Source: Eremophila alpestris peregrina (taxonomy: Eukaryota > Chordata > Aves > Passeriformes > Alaudidae). From it: a DNA stretch of 64,000 bases. Location of the stretch: positions 16,987,539-17,051,538 of the forward strand of contig WMCF01000014.1 in assembly GCA_009792885.1 (NCBI GenBank), in the 5' to 3' direction. Under the pieces are notes generated by a model, which was not told the origin of the DNA, ran no database searches, and saw nothing but the letters and a program-made list of their open reading frames with translations. A program made the translations under genes and the position numbers. This document shows positions 1 to 10,803 of the stretch, one piece after another; position 1 is the stretch's first letter, and the number at the start of each line of letters is the position of its first letter.

Positions 1-339
1 CCCCAAGACAAAAACAAAAGAAAAACACAAAAACAAAAACAAAAGAATGGACCTCATCTATCTTCTATGCATAATCCACTGTTTTATTTTCTTTCTTATT
101 AATTAATGGGCCTATGTATAAGTTTTGTTTTCCAGGGAAGAACCTTTGTTTATTGCCTTTTCTGTCCCTTTCTAATGAAATTCAGTCTTTTGTCTTCTCA
201 CTTTGATTGTGCTATTTCTTCACACACATTTTTTAAAAAATAATTTGCAGTTTGATATCCATAATAAAAGCTTTCCACCATTATACATAATATCTTTTAT
301 TGCCATTAGAATAACTTGCCATTATGATTTTCTAGTGAT

Positions 340-639
340 TAGCGGTGTTGGAGAGCAGTGAAGAGTAGGGACAGAATCACAAAGTAACCATTACATGTGA
401 TGGGGCCCTGCTCTGCTGGGGATGGCTGAACACCTGCCTGCCCACAGGAGGCAGTGAAATAATTCCTTGTTTTGCTCTGCTGGTGAGCATGACTTTTGCT
501 TTCCCTTTTGAATTATCTTTATCTCAACCCATGACTTTTTTCACTTTAACTCTTTCAATTCTGTCCCCCATCCTGTTGGTGGGGGAAGGACTGAGCAGCT
601 GTGTGGTGCTCAGTGGCTGGCTGGGGCTAAACCATGACA
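340..639 (+). mobile_element. ERVL LTR, 3' part (5'-truncated)
   Basis: This is the downstream part of a bird ERVL-type LTR. It carries the block with GATGGCTGAACACCTGCCTGCC, the CTTTATCTCAACCCATGA stretch and the terminal GGCTAAACCATGACA. The last matches the TTAAAC...GACA end typical of this LTR. The U3 half is missing, and the left edge is approximate. The ORF spanning it has no coding meaning. The same LTR type recurs at 16760-17318 and, on the minus strand, at 48701-49312. Confidence 0.75.
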
Positions 640-1587
640 CATATATAAACATTAGCAAGACTATTCAGTTTCTGCATGCATATTTATTGATTACAGTAAT
701 AGATACATTTTATGAAGCTGTTCTAATTACTGCATTTGTATTTCCATATTATTGCTATCACAAGTATTATGCAAATTTTCTTATACACATGAAATAATTT
801 CTTTCATGATAAGAGGCAGTACTTATGTTGTTTCTATTACTTACTAACTACTTAATGTTCATATCTTCCTGCAGTCCACCAATCAGCTGTTGGCAGATTA
901 CTACTTGAACAGGAAAGTCAGAAAATGCCATCGTGTAAGGACTCTTACCTTTCCAAATGCGGATGAAGAAAATTACAGGGAAGGAACTGTGACTACATGA
1001 TTCTGAGTTGTAGTTCCTCCCACTGTTGTGCAGTTTATGTACCTTGTCTTACGTAAATTAATCCTAATGCATATTATCTAGTTTTATCATGAAAAAATAG
1101 GAAATCAGGAAAATTATTCATCTTGATTTTCATGTGATCAAAATTTACCCCAAAAATATTACAAAGCTATTTAGTCTAAGCAATATGTCTTGGACAACAT
1201 ATCGAAGGAAGGATGAACATTAGAAACAGAATTTTGTAATTTAAAAATCCTTTTCAGTCTTTAATGATTGCTAATATCTGCAATTTTAGCAGTGCAAAGC
1301 ACATTAATATTGCTGACTATCAAGAAGTTTGGGGAAACATGACTATTTTATGTTGATTATCTTTAATCTTCTTACCCTAACACAAGACTGAAAAACCAAA
1401 TAACCTCAACTTTAAGGCAAAAAATATGCACTACAATAAGATGTGAAGAGAAAACATGGTAAGGTCCTCAAGCGATAATATTTTCAAGCTTCCCACAGCT
1501 CTAATGATCCACATGTGGCATAGAAGAAATCATATTTGCCTCCAGAAAACAAATTTAAAGTATGGTTTTAACAATGCCAAGATTACA
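640..1587. other. no recognisable feature
   Basis: AT-rich sequence with no convincing ORF, repeat family or structural RNA that I can identify. Confidence 0.5.
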
Positions 1588-1686
1588 GGCTTGATCCCCA
1601 TATGGGCCATTCACTTAAGAGTTGGACTCAAAGATCCTGTGGGTCACTTCCAACTCAAAATATTCTGTGATTCTATGATTCTGTGA
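1588..1686 (+). mobile_element. CR1 3'-end fragment
   Basis: A short CR1 3' UTR relic. It reads through the 'ggtcacttccaactc' block and finishes in the CR1 tail 'attctgtgattctatgattctgtg'. No ORF2 sequence is attached, so it is a heavily 5'-truncated insertion. The left boundary is a judgement. Confidence 0.75.
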
Positions 1687-2688
1687 AGAGGTTCAGAATA
1701 GCAGTTACAGAAGTCTGTCTCAGACTTTACTTGTCTAAACAATATTATCCATAAACCTAGCTAGTTTGAATTCCCTGGCTTAATCCTCTTTTAGTTGGAG
1801 TCAAGTACATGGTTGCAACAGACTTAAGTTTTCAACATTCACAGTCTGTCAATTTGCAGGTGCAATAGCTTGAAGGCATATCTAGAGAGAAGGTTTAATC
1901 TTTTAATTTAATGCAATATCAAGTCGAGTCAACAATCCTCCCATCACACTTGATTAATGTTTATATATGCAACCTGAATAAATATACATATTTCACTAAT
2001 TGACATGGTATTGTAGGGTATGCCCAACATGGGATAATTTTAAATATAAGAGCAAGTATGTGGATGGTTTCCATTATGCCAAAGGTGATGAAATCCCAAA
2101 AAGAAATGCATTAAATATGAAGTTCAAGCCTCACTATTTAGGACTTTGGTGCTTTCTGTCCACTAAATAATAATTTTACTAGCTTATTAACATATCTGTC
2201 TATTGTAGTTCATTCTCTCAACAATGATTACCAAGCTTATGATGAATAAGAATTGTAATTTGAGACCTTATTCTAACAGTAATTTTCCCCATATATGCAT
2301 TAAATATTGTTCCCTGATTTGCCTCTGCTTGAAAACACCAACAGACCATTCTGCACATTGCAGCGTAATCTCTAAATAACCATTTTACCTCAGCATACTT
2401 TAAGCGTAGAAAAAAGTATAGTGCAGAATGGAAGTGAAACGAGCCAGTCAGCATGAAGGCAGGGCAAGGTTACACAGGTAGGAAAAACGTAGCTATATGA
2501 ATTGTAACAAAATGGATAGGATAAGGTTCAATATCATCCCAGCCACTGGATTTTCCTGAACAAGAACACCTTCAAAACTCCATCAAATTTGGATCTCAAA
2601 AGAATTTTTAAACCTCTAGAACATAATGACTCACATGTTGGAGAAGATGAATCAGGACAGACTTATAATTATATCTGGCAAGGGGATT
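1687..2688. other. no recognisable feature
   Basis: AT-rich, apparently single-copy sequence. The minus-strand ORF at 2218-2454 has no recognisable domain and looks like chance. Confidence 0.5.
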
Positions 2689-3230
2689 GTGACAATATGA
2701 AATCTATATGCAAGGTAGAAATGAAAGTAACCTTTGACATCTGAGAAGCCAAAAGCTAGTCAATGAATGACTAGGAAACAATATCTTGGCCAACCACAGG
2801 AGAAGCCCCCAGGATTAATCAATACCCTAAGATAGTGAAGGCATGCTGGAGAAGTCCAAAGGTTGGAGAAGACCCTGCCAACGTGGCAAGGAGTTTTTGG
2901 GAGTAGAGTTTAGGTTTAAAGTATAACAAGTATGGTAATGTAGCAACCCCTGTAGGCTATACATAAATTCTACAGGATTTTGTATCTTATGCTGATTGGT
3001 TACTGTGAATCAGAATATTCAGGATGGGAAAAGATACAATGTATTGTAACAAGATTGGAGCTCTACTCTCTTGTCTTGCTCCTGCTCTTTCTCTCTTTCC
3101 CTCTTTCTCTCTCTCTGGGGCTTACTCAAAGCTGTGGCTGGTAGCTTGAGTGAGCCCCCCTTTGCCCACGACTATCACAATAAACTACATGTTTAAAGAG
3201 CTAGCTGGACTCTGAGAGATCGCCTCCCCT
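2689..3230 (+). mobile_element. probable LTR, plus orientation
   Basis: It starts with TGTGAC and contains a TATA-like 'ctatacataaa' near 2957. A pyrimidine-rich stretch follows, then a poly(A) signal 'caataaac' near 3178 and about 45 bases of U5-like sequence, and it abuts the ERV1 LTR at 3231. These are LTR hallmarks, but no second copy is present here and the right TG...CA boundary is not visible, possibly because the neighbouring provirus inserted into it. Confidence 0.4.
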
Positions 3231-3645
3231 TGATGCCTTGGGAAGGCTGACCTGAAACAGAGACTGGACAGAGCTAGAGAATAAAGCAGATATTTATTGA
3301 AAGGCCCCAGGATACCTCTGGGACACCAGAACCTGACCAGGTGGACTCTGAATAGTCCCTGGCACCCCAGTCAGGAGGCTATACCCTCTTGTAAGTTTGG
3401 GTCTATTTGCATATTGGGGTTTAATTGTCTAATTACAACTCTAGGCTGTGAAGTTTCATCCTTCTTGTTTCTCCCTTCAGTCTATCATTGTTTATGCTTT
3501 TGGGTCAGAAAGTTGTTCTTGGTTTCCAGCAGGAAAGGATTTGTTTTGTCTATTTACTGCCTACTAGAACTTAATATGAAGCTTAAAACTACACCCGAAA
3601 CAGCATGGAATCTGGAAAACATAAAAGCTAAAACTAAAGGCATCA
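3231..3645 (-). mobile_element. ERV1-like 3' LTR (TGATGCC...GGCATCA family)
   Basis: A 415-bp LTR bounded by a perfect inverted repeat, TGATGCCTT at 3231 and AAGGCATCA ending at 3645. On the minus strand a poly(A) signal lies near the left end (plus-strand 'tatttatt' at 3292-3299). A polypurine tract abuts the right edge, so this is the 3' LTR of the minus-strand provirus that follows. Related copies lie at 17648-18093 (minus) and 54893-55330 (plus). The ORF at 3297-3659 is an antisense shadow of the LTR. Confidence 0.85.
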
Positions 3646-3657
3646 TTTCCCCTCTTT
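3646..3657 (-). promoter_or_regulatory. polypurine tract of the ERV1 provirus
   Basis: On the minus strand this reads AAAGAGGGGAAA and directly precedes the LTR start TGATGCC. That is the expected position and composition of the plus-strand primer for reverse transcription. It fixes the orientation of the element and marks 3231-3645 as its 3' LTR. Confidence 0.8.
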
Positions 3658-3984
3658 AGAGGCTTGACAAGGCCTTTTCCTTGTCGAGTCTCTATTCTAA
3701 ATATCTACTACTAATAGATATTTAATAACAAATAAGAACATATCACTAGTAAACAGCTAAGAATAATAAACATTTAACTGTGGATAAATATCTAATAACA
3801 GTAAATATCTAACAAAAGTAAGATAAGGGATAAATATCTAGTAGTAATAATAGTAAACAATAATGAACAATAATAATGTTTGGTACAATATTGTGTAAAA
3901 TAATGATTATTTTGAACAGTTTTAGGTACATATAAGAAATAATTGAAAGCATGTTTTCATCTGCATCAGTCTTTGTTGTTCCTA
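3658..3984. repeat. AT-rich low-complexity spacer where env would lie
   Basis: About 330 bases rich in TAA/AAT runs and repeated 'ataaatatctaataa' phrases, between the end of the integrase and the polypurine tract. A gammaretrovirus-like provirus would carry env here, roughly 2 kb; none is seen. Env has been lost or was never present in this lineage. Confidence 0.65.
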
Positions 3985-4931
3985 TTCTTATAGTTGTTTC
4001 AGGAGCTGAAGCTTTCTTAACTTGGGAGTAGTGAATCTAAGGTCTTTTGCCAGCAATTTTGATGGTGGTGAGGGTAGTCAGTAGAACTTGGAATGGGCCT
4101 CTCCACCTGGCTTGTAGAGGATCATTGTCTTACTATTTAACATAGACTCAAGTTCTAGGTTGGAAGGGGTGTGTAGGTGTGTTTAGTCTTAGGGGTCTGG
4201 ATAGCACAATGTAAGGCTGGAGTTTCTTCAGATTGGAACTTAATGTTATTAGATATTTCTGTAAATTAAGTTTCTCTTTCATGTGAATTTTACTTGGAAT
4301 ATGTGGGACCTGCTATGGTCTGCTATATAGGATTTCATAGGGACTGATGTTATCTCTCTGCCTTGGTTGTATGTGGATCTTCAGTAAGGCTATAGGCAAG
4401 GCCTGAACCCATGTCATGGATGTTTCTTGACAAATTCTGCTAATTTGTAATTTGAGAGTTTTATTTATATGTTCAACTTTATTACTTGCTTGGGGTATGT
4501 AAGGTATATGCAGATCCCAAGTAATTCTTAAAGTTCGGCTAACTTCTTTAACTATTATTGCAACAAAATGTGGTCTTCTATCTGATGACATCTTTAAGGG
4601 AACCCCAAACTTTGGAATTATATGATTGAGTAGAACTTTTACTACTTCTTTGGCTGTATTGGTGTGACAGGGTAAGCTTCTGGCTATCTACTAAAGGTGT
4701 CAACTAATACTAGTATGTACCGGTGTCTCTCTTTGCATGGTAACTCTGCAAAATCTATCTGCTAGTAATCTCTGGGAAGATATCCTGCTTTTGTCACTCT
4801 TCACACAACTCTTTTTTTTGTGTTAGGGTTGTTTTTACAGCAGGTTTCACATTTGCTTATTACTGATTGTATTATGTCAGTTATTCCCTTTCTTATTATT
4901 ACCTTCTTTAGATGTTTTAGAAGATTTTCTG
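3985..4931 (-). pseudogene. pol: ERV1 pol: integrase core and C-terminal domain, decayed
   Basis: Minus-strand reading gives the integrase C-terminal segment 'QARWRGPFQVLLTT' near 4080-4130. An open stretch at 4313-4591 holds the core motifs 'SDRRPHFVA' (second catalytic Asp) and 'NKVEHIN' (catalytic Glu context). Further upstream, 'QIDFAELP' and 'YILVLVDTF' near 4690-4770 hold the first catalytic Asp. Family knowledge: integrases insert proviral DNA using a D,D-35-E triad, and this motif set is gammaretrovirus-like. Stops and frame changes break it throughout, and a solo LTR splits off its N-terminal part at 4932. It is not functional. Confidence 0.8.
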
Positions 4932-5555
4932 TGGCGAACCAGAGTACTTCTCTGGTTCTCCTGGGTGGCCAGGAGTCTGGACGGGGGGGTGATCCTCCCT
5001 GGCCTGTGCCTGAAACAGTGGAGGCTTTGGGTCTCAGCCCATGGAAGAAGCACTGTCAGGGTCGTCTGGGGATTTGGAGGTCACAAGGGTTTGATTTGTG
5101 TGATTTTTGTTATGTCACTGGGTGTGTAGAAATAGTTTTATATTTTATTACATAGACATGAATGGAGTTAAGATGGTGGCAGATCAATGTGATAAGAGCA
5201 CATTTTCCTGTCCTTCTCTTCCTCTTCCTCTTTGCAAAGGGTGTTGGGTTCTTAGGATTGGTAAAGGTAAAATTTCACTGCATGACATGGGTTTTAGTTA
5301 TTGGTGTTTAGAGAAAAACAATGTTACGTAGGTTTAGATTATAAAAGTTCAGGTGCTGTCGTGGGCGGGGGAGAATCCATCTTTCCAGCTGCCTGTGAAC
5401 ATCACGCTGGACAAGAAAGAACTTAGAGATAAGATGTAAAATAAACATCTGCAGTCCGCAACCCAGACGTTCTCCGACTCCTTCTTTCAAGCATGGGCCG
5501 GTGAGGAGAAAGATTTACATTGTTGGGGTTAATCTCAGAGGAGATAACTCCGACA
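4932..5555 (+). mobile_element. solo ERVK-type LTR nested in the ERV1 integrase
   Basis: A 624-bp LTR running TGTGGCGAACC...ACTCCGACA. It is flanked by a perfect 6-bp target duplication, ATTTTC at 4926-4931 and again at 5556-5561. A 6-bp duplication is the usual footprint of betaretrovirus-like (ERVK) integrases. The poly(A) signal 'aataaa' lies near 5440. It is closely similar to 28725-29352, and a truncated relative lies at 61620-62010. No internal sequence remains, so LTR-LTR recombination removed the provirus. ORFs inside it are incidental. Confidence 0.92.
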
Positions 5556-6740
5556 ATTTTCAACTCTAAAATGTGTATTTTCATGTTCTCTTTGATCTAG
5601 CTCTCAAAGGATCAGGGGTGGAACTACAACTTGATTTGTTGGTATAACAGCTCACTCACTTTCTGTGATCTCAGCTTTAAGAAATTTGATTTGTTTGTGG
5701 TTTGTTTGGTCATATTTAGGGATGAACCCTGACAAATTAATCTCTTTTTGTGGTACTACTGCTAGAATACTTTTTTCTGTAATGTCTCTCGCTGCTTTAT
5801 CAGCAAATTGATTTCTCAACTCTGGAGTGGTTTTCTCCTTTTGGTCACTTCTACAATGCATGATAGTTACTTCCGTGGGGTTTTTAATGTTCTCTAAGAG
5901 GGTAAGAATTTGTTTAGCATGTTTGATTGATTACCTTGAGTATTCAGAAGTCTTCTCTCTTTCTATATGGCTCTATGGGAATGGACAACACTACATGCAT
6001 ATTTTGAGTCAGTCTATATATTTACCTTTTTATCTTCGCTCAGGTTTAAGGTTCTTGTCAGTGCAATCAGTTTAGCTTTCTGTGATGACACATTTGCTGG
6101 CAGGTCTTTTGCCTCGATTACCTTATCTTGCGTGGTTACTGCATAACATTTTTTTGCTATTTTTCATAAAGTTGCTTTTATCTGTAAAGAGCTCCCAATC
6201 TGGATTTTCTAGGGGTACATCTTTCAGGTTAGGCTGGTTGGAATAGAATTCTTTAACTGTCTGCAGTCATATTTTAGGTTTATTGTCAATTAAGGTGGAG
6301 GACAAGAACATGGCAGGGTTAACAACAGAAGTTGTTTTCAGGGTAACATTACCTTGTTCTAATAACAGTGCTTGATATTTAAGCATCTGGTTACTAGATA
6401 GCTAATGACCCCCCCCCCCTTTTGTTTTATTACAGCTGTTACAGTGTGAGGTACATATACTACAATGTGTTGCCTGAGGGTGAGTTTTTGGGCTTCCTGG
6501 TTTAGGAGGACAGTGGCTGTTACGGCTTTCAGGCATCCTGGCCAGCCCTGGGCGGCATTGTTTAACTGTTTAGAAAAGTAGGCTACAGTCCTCTGTTGGC
6601 TCTTGAGGTGCTGTGCTAGTACCCCTAAAGCTACATTCAGTCTCTCATATGTAAAAAGTTCAAAAGGTTTAGTTAAGTCTGGTAATCTCAGTGCTGGAGC
6701 TGACATTAGAGAGTGTTTTAGCTGTTTAAAAGTTGCTCTA
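5556..6740 (-). pseudogene. pol: ERV1 pol: RT connection, RNase H and start of integrase, decayed
   Basis: An open stretch at 6359-6706 (minus) carries 'DLTKPFELFTYERLNVA' and 'QRRTVAYFSKQLN'-like sequence, the RT thumb/connection leading into RNase H in gammaretrovirus-like pol. Further downstream, 5652-5861 carries 'FADKAARDI', the end of RNase H, followed by the linker to the integrase zinc region. A run of nine Cs at 6410-6418 falls in the frame and is a likely frameshift site. Several stops separate the pieces. The order RT > RNase H > IN on the minus strand is preserved. Confidence 0.75.
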
Positions 6741-7640
6741 ATGTTTTCAGTCTATATGATAATTCTTTTTTAGCTGCTTTTAATGCTCTATAGAGGGGTT
6801 TTACTAGTAGTCTATAATTTGTTATCTACAAACAGCACTGACTTACCATTCTCAGAAAAGCATGAATCTCTCTCACGGTATGGGGCTCTGGGAGTCGACA
6901 GATGGTTTCTTTCTGTTCTTTGCTGAGCTGTTTGTGTCTACGGAAGATTCTGAGCTCCAAATAAATTACTGTTTTTTTGGTAATCTGGGCTTTGTTTTTA
7001 GAAACTTTATACCCACTCATTCTTAAAAAGTTTAATAAACTTACGGTAAGTTGCATGCAGTTATCTTTAGTTCTGGCTGCAATTAGGATGTCATCTACAT
7101 ATTGAAGGATAACTCCTTCTAGTTCTTGTCTTCTCTAGACTTCTAATTCTTTTGCTAGCTGGTTTCTAAAAATTGTGGGGGAGTTCTTGTACCTTTGTGG
7201 CAAACATGACTAAGTGAGTTGAGTTTTTCTCCTTGTCTCAGGATTTTCCCACTCAAAAGCAAAAAGCTCTTGACTGTCTTTATGTACAGGAATGCAGAAA
7301 AAGGCATTTTTCAGGTCTACAACAGTAAACTACCCTAATTTATCTGTCATTGTGGTCAAAAGGGTGTAGGGATTGGCTACTACTGGATGTATGTCTTCTG
7401 TAATTTTGTTAATAGCTCTTAAATCTTGTACTAATCGATAACTTTTGCTTTCTGCTTTCTTAATAGATAAAATTGGGGTGTTGAATTTGGATTCACATTG
7501 TACTAATAAACTGTGTTGTAGGAATTTATCAATTGTCGGTGTCAATCCCTTTTGGCTCTTTACTTTTAAAGGATATTGTTTTTGCCTTACTGGTGTGGCT
7601 CTTGGTTTGAGGGGAATAGTCACTGGTTTTGATCGTTTTG
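6741..7640 (-). pseudogene. pol: ERV1 pol: reverse transcriptase, decayed
   Basis: Minus-strand RT fragments. The stretch at 7330-7623 contains the finger motif region 'SYRLVQDLRAINKITEDIHP' and 'VANPYTLL'. The catalytic YVDD box is readable at 7090-7101 inside 'LQYVDDILIAA'. The stretch at 6826-7056 carries the region after the active site ('NFLRMSGYKVSKNKAQ'). The box is intact, but the frame changes several times and stops intervene. The motif set and the neighbouring C-AC-C-KNWR-H zinc knuckle support a gammaretrovirus-like (ERV1) assignment. Confidence 0.85.
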
Positions 7641-8040
7641 ATCTTCTTGGGATATCACTGGTCTAGACTATCGGATTTACCGCAACTTCAACAGGGATTT
7701 CGCTTAATTTTTCTTGTACAAAAAGTGCAGCAACTTGGAAAAATTTAGATTCAGGAATTATAACTTGTACACCTTTCTCTTTTTTAAATTTAATTTCTGC
7801 TTCCAATTTCTCTAGCAAGTCTCTCCCCAGTAATGGTTTAGGAGAGGTAGGCATATAGAGGAATTGATGGGTTACTCAATGCTTCCCTAACTTAAGTTTT
7901 AAGGGTTGGAAAAAAGGCTGTGTTTCAGTTACCCCTGTTGCCCTAACAACATGTACAGTTTTGTGACTCAGTTTCCCGTCCTGGATATTTAACACAGAAT
8001 AAGCAGCTCTAGTATTTACTAAAAATTTAATGTCTTCTTT
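7641..8040 (-). pseudogene. pol: ERV1 protease, active site mutated
   Basis: Upstream of RT on the minus strand. The flap/C-terminal signature 'PLLGRDLLEKL' is in the stretch 7663-7854. The active-site loop, which in retroviral proteases carries Asp-Thr-Gly-Ala, reads V-N-T-R-A at about 8002-8019, so the catalytic Asp is Asn and the Gly is Arg. It follows the nucleocapsid in the expected gag-pro-pol order. Confidence 0.75.
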
Positions 8041-8720
8041 ACCCAGCTTAGTTATAACTAAAGGTTCTGCTGGGGAAGAAATCTTTGGTCCCTGTCACTC
8101 AGAATTTGAGTTGCTTGAGGTTTGTATTACAGGGATTTGGGGAACTGAGGAATTTTCTTTCAATGCTGGACAGTCTTTTTTCCAATGTCTCCAGTTCTTG
8201 CAACATGCACACTGGTCCTTCTCTGTTAGGGGAAGTTCTCTTGCATGACTTTTCCTGAGTTGCTTTTTTACTAGGTTGAGATTTAACTTTTTCAGTTGTG
8301 CCTCTATCTTGAAATACCTTCTAAGCAGCTTCTAGCAATTTGTCTATGTCTTGGGCTCTCTTTATCTTTTGTAGCTTTCTCTTTATATTATTTGAAGCTT
8401 GACTCATGAACAAAAGCACTAGATGTGCTTTGCCATCAGTTGACTCTGGATTTAAATCTGTATATTTAACAGTTTCTGTTAGCTTGTTTAAAAAATCAGT
8501 GGGGGATTTATTATAATTCTGCTTTACTTTATAAATCTTTGACTAGTTTAGGAACACTATGTTTTAACTCATATACTACTAGGCTCTGATAATTGTTTTA
8601 ATCTCGCCATTTGTTCTGGTGTATTTGGATTTCATTTTGGATTTTCAAGGGAAAATATCTGGGGAAGAGTCTCTTGAAGTAATTCCTACAGTCAAATGTT
8701 AGGCTGGATCAACAGCTCCT
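8041..8720 (-). pseudogene. gag: ERV1 gag: capsid C-terminal domain and nucleocapsid, decayed
   Basis: The minus strand reads a capsid major-homology-like segment ('NPPTDFLNKLTETVKY', 'SQASNNIKRKLQKI') across about 8340-8510. A charged linker follows, then a single CCHC zinc knuckle, C-AC-C-KNWR-H-WKKD-C, at 8170-8211. One knuckle with this spacing is characteristic of gammaretroviral nucleocapsid, which packages genomic RNA. In-frame stops are present (for example after 'KLLEAA'). Confidence 0.8.
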
Positions 8721-9401
8721 GTAATTGGTTTTTGGAGGTTAGGATTTCCCCCCTTTTTTTTCCCTTCTCTCAAGGAATTTTCTCCCATTTGTTGCCTAAG
8801 AGATGATAATGATGAAACTTTAGAGAAACAAAAGATGTGGCAGAGAGGAAGAAGAGGGGGGAAGGGTGCAGCTGGCTGCAGTCTCTTAGCTCAGGGACTT
8901 TCTCCTGGGAAGTACAGACATACGGCAAAATTTTGGCTGGGGGCTGAGGGGCTCAGCTCAACTCCTTATTCTCTTGCTTTTGGATTGGAGAGGAGACAGG
9001 TAGACTGCAGTTGCTGTGGGAAGAATTTTCTGCCACTGTGGAGTTCTGTTTTTCATTGCTTCTCCTACCATGAGTGAGTCTTTGCTCATAACAGTGGCCT
9101 TTGAACTGTGACATTATCAACACCCGATCTCACTGGAACGGACCCTCACCATCTACTTGGGCGCCTCAAGGAAAACCCGCCAGGATCCTGACCCCCTTCC
9201 CCCTCCAAGGGATCCTGACCCCCTTCCCCCTCCAAGGGAACGTAATCAAGAGCCAGGGTGCTGCTGCCCAGCCCGGTTGTTTTTCCTGCTGCTGTTTCAG
9301 GTTTTCACTGCACTTAACCCCATACCTCATGTCCTCTCGACTCCCACAGCTTGTGCTATAGCTGCAGAGTTTCTGCTGCATTTTGTTCGCCACCCTGGAT
9401 G
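8721..9401 (-). other. probable 5' gag/leader remnant of the ERV1 provirus
   Basis: From here leftward the minus strand leads into capsid, so matrix/p12 and the untranslated leader should lie here. I cannot read a matrix domain; there are only short Pro/Ser-rich stretches. Minus-strand 'ggcgcccaagtagatggtgag' near 9150-9165 resembles a primer-site plus splice-donor arrangement, but this is weak. The segment is shorter than a full matrix-p12-capsid N terminus would need, so an internal deletion is likely. Confidence 0.35.
9184..9237. repeat. tandem duplication, 27 bp x 2
   Basis: Two exact copies of a 27-base C-rich unit (begins GATCCTGACCCCC, ends CTCCAAGG) at 9184-9210 and 9211-9237. Perfect identity implies a recent slippage or duplication event. 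Confidence 0.95.
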
Positions 9402-10803
9402 TGCTGGCCTCTACTCTTCCAGCCTGCTGCTCTGAGCTTCCTGCTAATATAAATAAATTGGGCAGGAGAAGTGATTTTACTCCTTTAAAAGCCTTTATTA
9501 AAAAGCAGATGGCTCGAAAGGTCCAGGGATTGTGCCAACGCCGCTGCTCCGCCAGGGAGGAGGTGTTTCAGGCCTGCCCTGCAGCGCAGGTCTGGGAGTC
9601 CTGCCTCATGGGAGCTGCCGGGAACTCAATTTGGGCTCGCCTGGTCTCGGGTTGTCACTCTTTTGAAGCTCTTTTGGGGTCATGGTGAGATGGGTGGTGA
9701 GTGAGCTAGCAGTCACTAGGACCCTGTTTGTATGATGGTATTCTTTGTATTCTTTTATTTTGATTAGGCTTGTTATAATTAGAGTTTTTCGGTTCCGTAC
9801 CCGTTCCCGGGCGCAAAGGGCACCTGGGAGCTCAGCTTATCTGCATACGGAGGCGGGGGTCTCTAGGCGGTGAGGGAGGCGGAAATGGGCGGTGACTTTC
9901 CACTTGATGGAAGCGACCGCGTGTACTGCTTCAGAATGGCGAAACCCCGAGCTCCACACGGCCTTACAGCGGTTGCAAACACCTGGGGGAGTGGACAGAT
10001 TAGCCCAGCGAGCCGGCAGGGGTGGCAGGGAGGGAGGGACCCCGGCCCCCGCCGGGGTTGGGGCAGGAGGCAGTGCCGGCGCTGGAGAAGAAGGGGCCGG
10101 TTTCACCGGCAGGGCCGCACCGGGGAAAGCCGGGGCTCAGCCCTTCCGCGGCTAGGACGGGGGTCGGCGTGGCCCACTCCACGCCAAGGGAAAAACAGGG
10201 GGGAGGGGGGCCCGGCCCTCACCAGGGTCGGAGCAGGAGGCAGTGCCGCCTCCAGAGCGCCGGCGGGGCCGTGCCGGGGGGTCGGCGCGGCCCACTCCAC
10301 GCCAAGGGGAAAATAAAGGGGGGGTGGAACAGGCGGGGGAGAGGGGAAAGAGCGGACCGGCACGAACAGACCCGGGCCGAGCCCGGGGAGGGTGAAGAGA
10401 GGAGGAGGCGGGCTGGCTCTGGCGCTGCGGGCCACGCCAGGCGCGCCCCGGGGGGTTTTTTTTTTTTTAGAACTGGAGTAAAAAAGAATTTGAGGTACAA
10501 AACACGTAAGATACATATAAACCAGGACAGATTAACAACTTGGGACATTCAAAACCTTTTTAACATACACAGTTAAACATTTCAACATAATATTCTAATC
10601 TGGGATCTTAGCTTGGATCTTATTTATCTCACTGCTACAGCCAATTTTGACGTCCAGAGGAGCACCAGGATTGGCTGCCCGTGTGAGTTTGTAAAGGAAG
10701 CCCCTTTCTATCTCTCCCACCAGGCTCACCCCCATTAACCATATGGAAAGGTGGCTGAGTTCATGCCACAGCATTCCCCTCCAGCCGCAGGGGAACCATA
10801 ACA
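9402..10803 (-). mobile_element. candidate long LTR with GC-rich core
   Basis: Minus-strand layout: TGTTATGG start at 10803, a TATA-like 'tttatatgta' near 10515, then about 600 bases of very GC/CpG-rich DNA (9800-10455). A poly(A) signal AATAAA follows near 9495-9505, then about 90 bases of U5-like sequence. Within the core a unit 'ggtcggcgYggcccactccacgccaa' occurs twice (about 10163 and 10281). It does not resemble the LTR at 3231-3645, so it is not obviously the 5' LTR of that provirus. The overlapping ORFs on both strands at 9837-10576 are GC-rich shadows. A CpG island or minisatellite is the alternative. Confidence 0.38.

Noticed and set aside
9837..10576. Overlapping long ORFs on both strands, up to 184 codons
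   Set aside because: They lie in a GC-rich block where stop codons are rare in every frame, the products are low-complexity Gly/Arg/Pro, and no domain is visible.
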